DNA from: CAYRML01 sp964425485
GTDB lineage: Bacteria; Bacillota; Dehalobacteriia; UBA4068
Reading direction: 5' to 3'
Assembly (NCBI GenBank): GCA_964425485.1
Contig: CAYRML010000046.1
Coordinates: 1 to 11,543 of the forward strand
DNA length: 11,543 nucleotides
The translations under genes were made by a program, and so were the position numbers. Within the stretch, counting starts at the first letter, position 1; the number at the start of each line of letters is the position of its first letter. This document shows positions 1 through 7,396 of the stretch, piece by piece. Below the pieces are notes generated by a model. That model had not been told where the DNA came from. It did not search any database and saw only the letters and a program-made list of their open reading frames with translations.

Positions 1-1
1 C

Positions 2-1339
2 CTCGATCCACAAGATGGTGAGCCTTGTGGTAAATGCCCCGCTTGCTTGCGCCTTCTGGCTGCCGACAGCATGGACATTATTGAAATAGACGCGGCCTCC
101 AATCGGGGGATTGATGAGATCAGAGACTTGCGCGAACGGGTAAAATATGCGCCTGTTCAGGAAAAATATAAGGTATATATTATAGATGAAGTTCATATGC
201 TGACCGGCGAGGCCTTCAATGCCTTACTTAAAACCCTGGAGGAGCCGCCTGTGCATGTTCTCTTTGTTCTGGCCACCACCGAGCCGCATAAAATACCTTT
301 GACAGTACTCTCGCGTTGCCAGCGTTTTGATTTTCATCGTATCGGCACGGAGGATATGATTGAGAGGTTACGCTTGATAGCTAAGCAAGAAAAAATCATC
401 ATAGATGATGAATCTTTGCTCTTGATAGCTAAAAAATCAGACGGTGGCCTGCGTGATGCTGTTAATTTGCTGGATCAATGCGCCGGCTTTGACTCCGCCA
501 AAATAGATAAAAACGTGATAGGGGCGGTTTTAGGTTCCGTTGATAGCGAATTTATAGATAAGATGGCTCAGAGCCTTTGTGTGGCGGATCTGGCTGCAGT
601 TTTTGCCATGACGGAGGAACTGGTCAATTCCGGCCATGATCTGCGCCAGTTTCTGTTTGATCTTTTGGATCATTTACGGCATATCCTATTGCAGAAAATG
701 TCCGCTGCTGCTGATTTGCCTGCCTGGACTGAAGAGATAGGAGTCAATAAGATAATCCAGGCTATGCAGTCTTTGGGCGATTTGGATAGCCGCTTGCGCT
801 ATTCTTTGCAACCGCGTATCAGTCTTGAATTAGGGCTGATCAAAGCCTGCGGCATTAAAAATGCGGATCTAGAACAAGCGGCGCCGAAAACAAAGAGCAA
901 AAAGCCGGCAGCGAAAATGCAAGACCCTGTTGATGTCGGCAAGACAACTGATAATTCACCTGCAGAAGAGCAAGCAGCTCTATCACCACCGCCAGCAGAG
1001 GCGGAGTCAGCGGCGCAGACTGATCTGACTATTGGGCAGATTCAGCATCTGTGGCCGCAGATACTGCAAGCGGTTAAAAAAGCTAATGCCGGCACTCATG
1101 CTTTTTTACAGCAGGGTCAACCCTCGGAGATCAAGGGCGACAAGCTGATATTAGATTTTTCGCCTATGTCGGAAATCCATATGACAACGATTTGTTCCCG
1201 GCCCGCTCATCGTCAGACTGTAGAAGATGCTATCAAGTCTGTTTGTCAGGTACGATTATCAGTCAGCGGACGCCTGCGCGAGCAAACCGCTGAGGCGGAT
1301 TCGCCGCAAGGGGAAGAAACAACCGATACATTATTTTAA
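2..1339 (+). CDS. dnaX: DNA polymerase III subunit gamma/tau, 5'-truncated by window edge
   Basis: Clamp-loader ATPase that opens the beta clamp and couples it to the replicative polymerase. The frame is open from base 2, giving 445 visible residues (numbered from there). The first visible part holds CGKCPAC (Cys 9, 12, 15), three of the four cysteines of the DnaX zinc module. Walker A and the fourth Cys must lie upstream, so about 50-60 residues are missing. Walker B DEVH is at 62-65, the SRC arginine-finger motif at 104-106, and a sensor-2-like GGLRDA follows. After the AAA+ and collar domains comes a Lys/Pro/Ala/Glu-rich linker (about 290-340), then a folded C-terminal domain and an acidic tail. 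TTG at 47 is internal, not a start. The stop is 37 nt before the ybaB start, as in the conserved dnaX-ybaB-recR operon. No convincing programmed frameshift signal is visible. Identification is firm. Confidence 0.97.
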   Translation, partial: LDPQDGEPCGKCPACLRLLAADSMDIIEIDAASNRGIDEIRDLRERVKYAPVQEKYKVYIIDEVHMLTGEAFNALLKTLEEPPVHVLFVLATTEPHKIPLTVLSRCQRFDFHRIGTEDMIERLRLIAKQEKIIIDDESLLLIAKKSDGGLRDAVNLLDQCAGFDSAKIDKNVIGAVLGSVDSEFIDKMAQSLCVADLAAVFAMTEELVNSGHDLRQFLFDLLDHLRHILLQKMSAAADLPAWTEEIGVNKIIQAMQSLGDLDSRLRYSLQPRISLELGLIKACGIKNADLEQAAPKTKSKKPAAKMQDPVDVGKTTDNSPAEEQAALSPPPAEAESAAQTDLTIGQIQHLWPQILQAVKKANAGTHAFLQQGQPSEIKGDKLILDFSPMSEIHMTTICSRPAHRQTVEDAIKSVCQVRLSVSGRLREQTAEADSPQGEETTDTLF

Positions 1340-1376
1340 AATTAGATAAAACCAGATGAATAAAGGAGGAAAATCC

Positions 1377-1694
1377 ATGGGTTTTAATATGCAAAAATTA
1401 ATGAAACAGGCGCAGAAAATGCAGGCCGATGTAGCGAGGGTTCAGGAAGAACTCAAAGACATGATCGTAGAAGGCAGCGCCGGCGGCGGTATGGTCAAAG
1501 TGGAAGCTAATGCCAGGCAAGAGGTGTTATCCATCCATATAGATCCGGAAGTCGTTGATCCGGAAGATGTGGAACTGCTGGAAGATCTGCTTTTGGCCGC
1601 TTTGAAAGATGCCTTGACAAATGCTCAGGAAAGAGCTGCCGAAGAAATGCAAAAAGTTACCGGCGGGCTGGGATTGCCCGGGGGTATGTTTTAG
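1377..1694 (+). CDS. ybaB: YbaB/EbfC family nucleoid-associated protein
   Basis: Small DNA-binding protein of the YbaB/EbfC family, 105 residues, close to the family's usual length. Family members form dimers that bind DNA and associate with the nucleoid; a role alongside RecR and DnaX in repair or fork maintenance is suggested mainly by gene order. Visible features are the N-terminal helix rich in Gln, Met and Lys (about 4-30), the glycine-rich turn SAGGGMVKV (34-42), the strand LSIHIDPEVV (51-60), an acidic helix (62-80) and a C-terminal GGLGLPGGMF. I chose ATG 1377 because AGGAGG at 1364-1369 sits 7 nt ahead of it. An in-frame ATG at 1356 lies upstream of that site and would put the ribosome site inside the gene. 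It lies between dnaX and recR with short gaps, almost certainly cotranscribed. Confidence 0.95.
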   Translation: MGFNMQKLMKQAQKMQADVARVQEELKDMIVEGSAGGGMVKVEANARQEVLSIHIDPEVVDPEDVELLEDLLLAALKDALTNAQERAAEEMQKVTGGLGLPGGMF

Positions 1695-1726
1695 GCCGCA
1701 ATAAATAATTATCGAAGGAAGCGATC

Positions 1727-2329
1727 ATGCAATATTATTTTCCCGAATCTTTGAATAATCTTATAGAATATTTATCAAAGCTGCCCGGTATCGGCCCCAA
1801 ATCTGCCCAGCGCCTGGCTTTCCATATTTTGCGCATGGATGAGGAAAAGGCCGTGGCGCTGGCTAAATCCATAGTCAACGCTAAACGTAATATCGGAGTT
1901 TGCACACGCTGCGGTAATTTATCTGAGGGGCCGCTTTGTCTTATTTGTCAGGATGCTTCCCGTGATAAAAGTGTTCTTTGTGTGGTGGAGCAGGCTAAAG
2001 ACATCATGCCCATGGAGCGCAGTCACAGCTTCCGGGGTTATTATCATGTCTTGCAGGGAGCTATTTCCCCTATGGATGGAATCGGACCCGATCAGCTTAA
2101 TATCCAATCCCTGCTGGAGCGTCTGCAGGAGGGAGAAGTCAAAGAAGTGGTTATGGCCACCAACCCCAATGTGGAGGGTGAGGCAACCGCCTTGTATTTA
2201 GCTAAAAGGATAAAACAGCTTGGCCTGTTTGTAACCAGATTGGCTCATGGCGTGCCGGTGGGAGGGGACTTGGAATATGCTGATGAGGCTACATTGGCAC
2301 AGGCATTTTCCGGCCGCAGAGCCTTATAA
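1727..2329 (+). CDS. recR: Recombination mediator protein RecR
   Basis: RecR works with RecO (and RecF) to load RecA on SSB-coated single-stranded DNA in gap repair. At 200 residues it has the normal length. Domains in order: helix-hairpin-helix around LPGIGPKSAQRLAFHIL (19-35); a C4 zinc finger with Cys 59, 62, 71 and 74; a Toprim domain starting near VLCVVE (83-88) and including the ATNPNVEGEATA segment; and the C-terminal HGVPVGGDLEYADEATL stretch characteristic of RecR. A GAAGGAA ribosome site at 1714-1720 precedes ATG 1727. The gap from ybaB is 32 nt without a terminator, and the transcript is closed by the hairpin at 2345-2372. Every diagnostic motif is intact. Confidence 0.98.
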   Translation: MQYYFPESLNNLIEYLSKLPGIGPKSAQRLAFHILRMDEEKAVALAKSIVNAKRNIGVCTRCGNLSEGPLCLICQDASRDKSVLCVVEQAKDIMPMERSHSFRGYYHVLQGAISPMDGIGPDQLNIQSLLERLQEGEVKEVVMATNPNVEGEATALYLAKRIKQLGLFVTRLAHGVPVGGDLEYADEATLAQAFSGRRAL

Positions 2330-2344
2330 ATAGCTCTATCTTAT

Positions 2345-2372
2345 AAAAACAGGGCGCAAACTCTGTTTTTTT
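2345..2372 (+). terminator. Intrinsic terminator after recR
   Basis: The stem AAAAACAGGG pairs with CTCTGTTTTT around a CGCAAA loop, with one G-T wobble, and the descending arm runs into seven Ts (2366-2372). It starts 16 nt after the recR stop, so it should end the dnaX-ybaB-recR transcript. The A-rich left arm may let it work in both directions. Confidence 0.8.
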
Positions 2373-2459
2373 ATTACTCCTGCTTTTTATCTTTATATAA
2401 GTCATTTTGCCTAGCATGGCTCATATAAATAATAAAAAGCTAAAAAAGGAGTGATCTTA

Positions 2460-2738
2460 ATGTTCAGCTTTGACAGCGATTTATTCAGAGTAGCGCTTTT
2501 AATATTATGTGGTATCGGGTTTTTATTCGCAATTTCTTTTTTACCTTCCGGATTTTGGAAAGTGGCGGGTAAAGTTGTCCTTAATTGTGTAGTCGGATTC
2601 TTGGTAATCTTTGCTATTAACTTTTTTGGCGCTGATGCCGGTTTGGCTTTGCCTTTTAACTGGTTGACTTTGGCAGTGTCCGGCATATTGGGCATACCGG
2701 GAGTGGCCGCCTTAGCTGTCATGGCTATTTTGATTTGA
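2460..2738 (+). CDS. bofA: BofA family protein (pro-sigma-K processing inhibitor-like)
   Basis: Small integral membrane protein of 92 residues. BofA of Bacillus holds the intramembrane protease SpoIVFB inactive in the forespore outer membrane until sigma-K is needed; in lineages without that pathway the family's role is unknown. Hydrophobic segments lie at about 8-29, 36-56 and 68-92. The C-terminal signature LPFNWLTLAVSGILGIPG (64-81) is the family hallmark. Asn54, Asn67 and Thr70 match in spacing the Asn48/Asn61/Thr64 that, as I recall, are needed for protease inhibition in B. subtilis BofA. ATG 2460 is chosen because GGAG (2448-2451) sits 8 nt ahead; GTG 2451 overlaps that site and is unlikely to be the start. 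Its place after recR matches Bacillus, although yaaL is absent. Family assignment is good; the sporulation role is inference. Confidence 0.85.
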   Translation: MFSFDSDLFRVALLILCGIGFLFAISFLPSGFWKVAGKVVLNCVVGFLVIFAINFFGADAGLALPFNWLTLAVSGILGIPGVAALAVMAILI

Positions 2739-2741
2739 TCA

Positions 2742-2779
2742 AGGGCAAATTCTTCTAAAGAGGGCGAGTTCTTCTAATA
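2742..2779 (+). repeat. Two-copy imperfect tandem repeat, 19-nt unit
   Basis: AGGGCAAATTCTTCTAAAG (2742-2760) is followed directly by AGGGCGAGTTCTTCTAATA (2761-2779); the shared core GGGCNANTTCTTCTAA differs at two places. It begins 3 nt after the bofA stop and ends before the nifJ promoter. The function is not evident; it may be a local slippage duplication or a paired protein-binding site. Confidence 0.7.
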
Positions 2780-2813
2780 TGTAAAATAGGCTCATTTGGA
2801 TATAATAGATTTA

Positions 2814-2842
2814 TTGATTATTTTTTCTGTTTAGTATATAAT
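2814..2842 (+). promoter_or_regulatory. Predicted sigma-A promoter for nifJ
   Basis: TTGATT (2814-2819) and a perfect TATAAT (2837-2842) are separated by 17 nt. Transcription from here would give a leader of roughly 145 nt before the nifJ start. Other TATAAT boxes at 2801, 2911 and 2924 lack a good -35 element, so this pair is the best supported. In such an A+T-rich spacer a chance match is possible. Confidence 0.6.
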
Positions 2843-2885
2843 AAATAGAATATTTTTCCTAAAATAATCCATTGCTTTGGAGTAA

Positions 2886-2904
2886 AATATTTTATTAAAA
2901 TATT
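2886..2904 (+). repeat. 19-nt perfect palindrome in nifJ leader
   Basis: AATATTTTA and TAAAATATT are perfect inverse complements around a single T. It lies about 45 nt downstream of the predicted -10 box and about 93 nt before the nifJ start, where a repressor could act as a roadblock. It does not match the Rex, FNR or CcpA consensus. The surrounding DNA is extremely A+T-rich, which lowers its significance. Confidence 0.5.
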
Positions 2905-2996
2905 AAAATATATAATATAATCTTATAATCTTGATGAGATAAACGAAATACGAGCGTGTATTTTTGTCAAGAGCCAGCACTTTAGGAGGGATTTAA

Positions 2997-5900
2997 TTGA
3001 CCAAAAAGATGAAAACTATGGATGGTAACAAAGCCGCGGCTTATGTTTCTTATGCCTTTACGGAGGTTGCGGCCATCTATCCAATCACCCCGTCTTCCAA
3101 TATGGCGGAAAATGTTGATGAATGGTCTGCCAAAGGCATGAAAAATATTTTTGGACAACCAGTCAAAATTGTGGAAATGCAATCGGAAGCGGGTGCCGCT
3201 GGTGCTATGCACGGTTCTTTGGCATCCGGGGCTTTGACTACTTCTTACACGGCCTCCCAAGGACTTTTATTGATGATACCCAATATGTATAAAATGTCCG
3301 GGGAGCTTTTGCCTGGTGTTTTGCATGTCTCCGCGCGTGCTTTGGCTGGACATGCTTTGAGCATATTCGGTGATCACAGCGATGTGATGGCTTGCTCGCA
3401 AACGGGTTTTGCCATGCTGGCTTCGGCCAGTGTGCAGGAAGTTATGGATATTGGCGGCGTGGCCCATTTGGCAGCTATCGAATCAAGAATTCCTTTTATT
3501 CATTTCTTTGATGGCTTTAGGACTTCTCATGAACAGCAAAAAATTGAAGTTATCGACTATGAGGATTTTGAAAGGATGCTTGATAAGGAAGCTTTGCGCA
3601 CATTCCGTGATAATGCCCTGAATCCTGAGCATCCAGTGCTGCGCGGCACCAATCAGAATCCCGATATCTATTTCCAGGCTCGGGAGGCTTGCTCTCCTTT
3701 CTATGAGAAAGTGCCTGATATAGTATCTAAATACCTGGCAGAGATCAGTCAGCTGACGGGCAGAGATTATCAATTATTCAAGTATCATGGCGCGCCCGAT
3801 GCGGAAAGAGTGATTGTGGCTATGGGTTCCGTCTGCGAACCGGCGGCACAGGCTGTGGACTATCTCAACAGCAAAGGTGAAAAAGTAGGTTTGGTGCAGG
3901 TAATTCTCTATCGTCCTTTCGCTACTGAGGCTTTTCTTAAATGCCTGCCATCCACCGTCAAAAAAATAGCGGTTTTGGATCGGGTTAAAGTCCCCGGCGC
4001 CATCGGTGAACCTCTATATATGGATGTTGTCAATGCTTTCTATAATGAAGACAAGCAGCCCCAAATATATGGTGGCCGCTATGGTTTGGGCAGTAAAGAC
4101 ACAGTTCCCGCGGATATTTTAGCGGTTTTTGCCAACCTTTCCGCCGACAATCCTAAAGATGGGTTTACCATCAGCATCGTGGATGATGTTTGTGACACCT
4201 CTTTACCGGCCACGGAAAATGTGGATTTGTTGCCTGCCGGCACTATCCAATGCAAGTTCTGGGGCTTGGGATCCGATGGCACTGTCGGCGCCAATAAACA
4301 AGCCGTAGAAATTATCGGCAGCAATACTGATATGTATGCTCAGGCTTATTTTGCCTATGATTCCAAGAAATCCGGCGGCCTTACGGTTTCTCATTTACGC
4401 TTTGGCGAAAAAGAAATCAAAGCTCCCTATCTTATCAATCAGGCCGACTTTATTTCTTGCTCCAATCAGGCTTATGTGGAAAAATATGATCTTTTAGCCG
4501 GCCTGAAAAAGGGCGGTACCTTCCTATTGAACTGCGTTTGGGATGAATCACAGCTGGCGGAAAAATTACCGGCCGATATGCGCCGTTATTTGGCGGAAAA
4601 TGATATAAATTTTTATATTATCAATGCCGTGGAAATCGCCAAGGAATTAGGTTTGGGCAATCGCACCAATATGGTTATGCAAGCGGCTTTCTTCAAACTT
4701 GCCGCTGTTATCCCCATGGATTTGGCTGTTTCCGCCCTGAATAAATCGATTGAAAACGCTTATGGAAAAAAGGGCCCCAAAGTGGTGGAAATGAATCAAA
4801 ATGCTGTGCAATACGGCATTGAAAAGGCCATCAAGATAGATGTGCCCAAAGATTGGGCACAGGCCCAAGGCAAGGAGGGCGTTCCCAAGACAGGCGATAA
4901 ATTTATCGATGATATTTTGGTGCCTATGAATGCCGCCAAGGGAGATGATTTGCCGGTCAGCGCTTTTGTCGGTATTGAAGATGGCACTTTCCCGCTCTCC
5001 GGCAGTAAGCTGGAAAAACGAGGCGTTGCCTCCTTTGTGCCGGAATGGATACCGGAAAATTGCATCCAATGTAATCAATGCTCCTTTGTTTGTCCGCATG
5101 CCACAGTGCGTCCTTTCCTACTGACGGCGGAAGAAGCCGCCGCCGCTCCCCAGAGCATGCCGGTTTTGGATGCTATCGGCAAAGATTTGAAGGATTTCAA
5201 ATTCCGCATCCAAGTCAGTCCTCGGGATTGCCAGGGTTGTGGTGTTTGCGTGGTGGCTTGTCCGGCCAAACAAAAAGCCTTGGCTATGCAACCGATAGAA
5301 GAACAAACAGAACAGCAGGCCGATAACTGGAATTATATAGTGAATTTGCCTAATCGTGGTGATGCTATTGATCCTAATAATGTCAAAAATAGTCAGTTCA
5401 AGACTCCTTTGTTAGAATTTTCCGGCTCCTGTGCCGGTTGCGCGGAAACGGCTTATGCCAGGTTGATCACGCAATTGTTCGGCGACCGCATGATGATTGC
5501 CAATGCAACCGGTTGTTCTTCCATTTGGGGTGGTGCCGTACCTGCTATTCCTTATACCACTAACAGTAAAGGGCAAGGGCCGGCTTGGGCCAATAGTCTC
5601 TTTGAAGATAATGCCGAATATGGCTATGGCATGTTCCTGGGCGCCAATGCTCAACGTCTAAGATTGGCCTCTTTGATGCGGCAGTCTATAGAAGCCGGTT
5701 GTGATGCGGCTTTGGCGGCAGCTTATGAAAAATGGTTGGACGCTTTTGAAGATGGCGAGGCAAGTAAGGCTGCTACAGAAGCATTGTTGCCTTTGTTGGA
5801 AAAATCTCCTGATCCTGTTGCTCAGATGATTTATGAAAGAAAAGATCAACTGGTGAAAAAATCCTTCTGGGCCTTCGGTGGTGACGGCTGGGCTTATGAT

Positions 5901-6500
5901 ATCGGTTTTGGTGGCCTTGACCATGTTTTGGCCAGCGGGGAAGATATTAATATTTTTGTTTTCGATACGGAAGTCTATTCCAATACCGGCGGTCAAAGTT
6001 CCAAAGCAACTCCTACTGCAGCTGTCGCCAAATTCGCGGCTAGCGGTAAAAAGATCAAGAAGAAAGACCTGGGCATGATGGCCATGTCTTATGGTTATGT
6101 TTATGTGGCCCAAATCGCTATGGGTGCCGATATGAATCAGGCCTTGAGAGCTATCAAAGAAGCGGAAAGTTATAAAGGACCGTCCCTGATAATCGCTTAT
6201 AGCACCTGTGTCAACCATGGTATCAAAGGTGGCATGTCCAATTCTATGACTCAGATGAAGGCGGCTGTGGACGCCGGCTATTGGCATCTTTATCGTTTCA
6301 ATCCCCAATTAGCGGAAGAGGGCAAAAACCCCTTTATCCTTGATTCCAAAGAACCGCAAGGCTCTTTCCGCGATTTTATCACATCGGAAGTCCGTTATTC
6401 TTCTTTAGCCAGACAATTCCCGGAAACCGCCGAAGAGTTGTTTGCAAAAACTGAGAAAGATGCTCAAAAACGGCTTGAAAGTTATAAAAAAATGCAATAG
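2997..6500 (+). CDS. nifJ: Pyruvate:ferredoxin (flavodoxin) oxidoreductase, single-chain
   Basis: Cytoplasmic enzyme that oxidatively decarboxylates pyruvate with CoA to acetyl-CoA and CO2, reducing ferredoxin; the central step of anaerobic pyruvate catabolism. The 1167 residues cover all fused domains. Active-site Thr31 (YPITPSS), Glu64 and Arg114 are in the N-terminal domain, followed by the TK C-terminal-like domain, the gamma domain and EKR region. A two-cluster ferredoxin insert has Cys 689, 692, 695, 699 and 745, 748, 751, 755. The TPP domain has GGDGWAYD (Asp963), TEVYSN (Thr991, Val993, Asn996) and proximal-cluster Cys 812, 815, 840 and 1071. These numbers coincide, as I recall, with the Desulfovibrio africanus enzyme, but the ~60-residue C-terminal extension of that enzyme is absent. 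TTG 2997 is supported by AGGAGGG 6 nt upstream and by alignment of the N-terminus. It is monocistronic between its own promoter and terminator. Confidence 0.98.
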   Translation: MTKKMKTMDGNKAAAYVSYAFTEVAAIYPITPSSNMAENVDEWSAKGMKNIFGQPVKIVEMQSEAGAAGAMHGSLASGALTTSYTASQGLLLMIPNMYKMSGELLPGVLHVSARALAGHALSIFGDHSDVMACSQTGFAMLASASVQEVMDIGGVAHLAAIESRIPFIHFFDGFRTSHEQQKIEVIDYEDFERMLDKEALRTFRDNALNPEHPVLRGTNQNPDIYFQAREACSPFYEKVPDIVSKYLAEISQLTGRDYQLFKYHGAPDAERVIVAMGSVCEPAAQAVDYLNSKGEKVGLVQVILYRPFATEAFLKCLPSTVKKIAVLDRVKVPGAIGEPLYMDVVNAFYNEDKQPQIYGGRYGLGSKDTVPADILAVFANLSADNPKDGFTISIVDDVCDTSLPATENVDLLPAGTIQCKFWGLGSDGTVGANKQAVEIIGSNTDMYAQAYFAYDSKKSGGLTVSHLRFGEKEIKAPYLINQADFISCSNQAYVEKYDLLAGLKKGGTFLLNCVWDESQLAEKLPADMRRYLAENDINFYIINAVEIAKELGLGNRTNMVMQAAFFKLAAVIPMDLAVSALNKSIENAYGKKGPKVVEMNQNAVQYGIEKAIKIDVPKDWAQAQGKEGVPKTGDKFIDDILVPMNAAKGDDLPVSAFVGIEDGTFPLSGSKLEKRGVASFVPEWIPENCIQCNQCSFVCPHATVRPFLLTAEEAAAAPQSMPVLDAIGKDLKDFKFRIQVSPRDCQGCGVCVVACPAKQKALAMQPIEEQTEQQADNWNYIVNLPNRGDAIDPNNVKNSQFKTPLLEFSGSCAGCAETAYARLITQLFGDRMMIANATGCSSIWGGAVPAIPYTTNSKGQGPAWANSLFEDNAEYGYGMFLGANAQRLRLASLMRQSIEAGCDAALAAAYEKWLDAFEDGEASKAATEALLPLLEKSPDPVAQMIYERKDQLVKKSFWAFGGDGWAYDIGFGGLDHVLASGEDINIFVFDTEVYSNTGGQSSKATPTAAVAKFAASGKKIKKKDLGMMAMSYGYVYVAQIAMGADMNQALRAIKEAESYKGPSLIIAYSTCVNHGIKGGMSNSMTQMKAAVDAGYWHLYRFNPQLAEEGKNPFILDSKEPQGSFRDFITSEVRYSSLARQFPETAEELFAKTEKDAQKRLESYKKMQ

Positions 6501-6508
6501 CATTGGCA

Positions 6509-6540
6509 AAAAGAGCGTTGGCATCAGCCAACGCTCTTTT
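6509..6540 (+). terminator. Intrinsic terminator after nifJ
   Basis: AAAAGAGCGTTGGC (6509-6522) pairs perfectly over 14 bp with GCCAACGCTCTTTT (6527-6540) around an ATCA loop, starting 8 nt after the nifJ stop. The strong G+C core and flanking A and T runs fit a terminator that could work in both directions, although the T tract is short. Confidence 0.9.
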
Positions 6541-6542
6541 AT

Positions 6543-6571
6543 TTGCTAAAATTTTACTTAAAGTATATAAT
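6543..6571 (+). promoter_or_regulatory. Predicted sigma-A promoter for coaX-dusB
   Basis: TTGCTA (6543-6548) and TATAAT (6566-6571) are 17 nt apart, directly behind the nifJ terminator. A second TATAAT lies at 6587-6592 within a near-copy of the same block (AAAGTATATAATA at about 6560 and 6582), but it has no clear -35 element. Either -10 box would give a short leader to the coaX start at 6622. Confidence 0.55.
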
Positions 6572-6621
6572 ATAAACTCAAAAGTATATAATAAACGCTG
6601 AGAAATGAGGGGGGATAGATT

Positions 6622-7392
6622 ATGCTTTTAGCTGTGGATTGTGGCAATACTCATATCGTGATGGGTATATATGATGGAGAGAATTTGCTGCGTCATTGGC
6701 GTTTAGCCAGCGACAGCAAAAAAACAGAAGATGAATATGTGATCCTCTTGAATAATTTGCTTAAAATTGAAGGTTTGCACATAACCGATATAAACCAGAT
6801 AGCCATTGCTTCCGTTGTGCCGATCGTGACTCGTTGCTGGCAATATTTGGCCCGGGCATATCTGGGCACAGAGGCTTTTGTGATCGATAGCAGTGTCGAA
6901 ACCGGCATGCCCATACTCATGGATAATCCGGGGGAAGTTGGCGCCGATCGTATCGCTGATGCTGTAGCTGCCTATCATAAATATGGGGCGCCGCTGATCG
7001 TGGTGGATTTTGGCACGGCCACTACCTTCGACTGCATTTCCGCCGCCGGTGAATATTTAGGCGGAGCCATAGTGCCCGGTATAGAAGTTTCACAAGATGC
7101 TCTGTTTGCCAAGGCTGCTCTTTTATCCAAAGTTACTTTGGAACCGCCTAAACGGATACCAGGTAAAAACACGGCCGAATGTTTGCAGATCGGCATCTTT
7201 TACGGTTATGCTGCCCAGGTGGACGGCATTGTATCAAAGCTGAAACAACATTTGACCGGCGATATAAAAGTCATTGCCACCGGCGGCTTGGCCCAGATGA
7301 TCTGCGATTATAGCAGTACCATAGAAGCCTGTGATCCTTTGTTGACCTTGGAAGGACTGAAAATAATTTATGACAGAACGCAGCGGGAGTAA
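6622..7392 (+). CDS. coaX: Type III pantothenate kinase
   Basis: Phosphorylates pantothenate to 4'-phosphopantothenate, the first committed step of CoA synthesis. Type III enzymes belong to the ASKHA fold, are unrelated to E. coli CoaA, need a monovalent cation and are generally not inhibited by CoA. The length of 256 residues is normal. Visible motifs: the phosphate-binding LLAVDCGNTH near the N-terminus (2-11), GMPILMDNP followed by GADR (107-110, Asp109 the expected catalytic base), DFGTATTFD (129-137), GGAIVPGI (147-154) and the ATGG loop (219-222). The C-terminal DPLLTLEGL is also typical. GAGGGGGG at 6607-6614 provides the ribosome site for ATG 6622. Only 4 nt separate its stop from the dusB start, implying cotranscription and probable translational coupling. 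Confidence 0.96.
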   Translation: MLLAVDCGNTHIVMGIYDGENLLRHWRLASDSKKTEDEYVILLNNLLKIEGLHITDINQIAIASVVPIVTRCWQYLARAYLGTEAFVIDSSVETGMPILMDNPGEVGADRIADAVAAYHKYGAPLIVVDFGTATTFDCISAAGEYLGGAIVPGIEVSQDALFAKAALLSKVTLEPPKRIPGKNTAECLQIGIFYGYAAQVDGIVSKLKQHLTGDIKVIATGGLAQMICDYSSTIEACDPLLTLEGLKIIYDRTQRE

Positions 7393-7396
7393 TTGT

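Noticed and set aside
1076..1086. Run of six As in dnaX followed by TAA in the -1 frame, a possible gamma-form slippage site
   Set aside because: The codon phase (AAA AAA) does not fit the X XXY YYZ slippery heptamer, six As is short for transcriptional slippage, and no upstream Shine-Dalgarno stimulator or clear downstream stem was seen. It would also cut inside the C-terminal domain.
1356..1376. Upstream in-frame ATG for ybaB, adding seven residues
   Set aside because: The AGGAGG site lies inside this stretch and points to ATG 1377, and the extra residues just encode the ribosome site.
2739..2996. Rex, FNR or CcpA operator ahead of nifJ
   Set aside because: Only fragments such as an isolated TTGAT half-site were found; no full consensus on either strand.
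5658..6308. 216-codon open frame on the - strand inside nifJ, with smaller ones at 4647-5099 and elsewhere
   Set aside because: It lies fully antisense to a strongly conserved domain; the translation is composition-driven, with no recognisable domain. I treat it as a shadow frame.
7370..7396. Upstream in-frame ATG for dusB overlapping coaX
   Set aside because: No ribosome site precedes it, the added residues are unlike the family N-terminus, and ATG 7397 has a well-spaced GGGAG.
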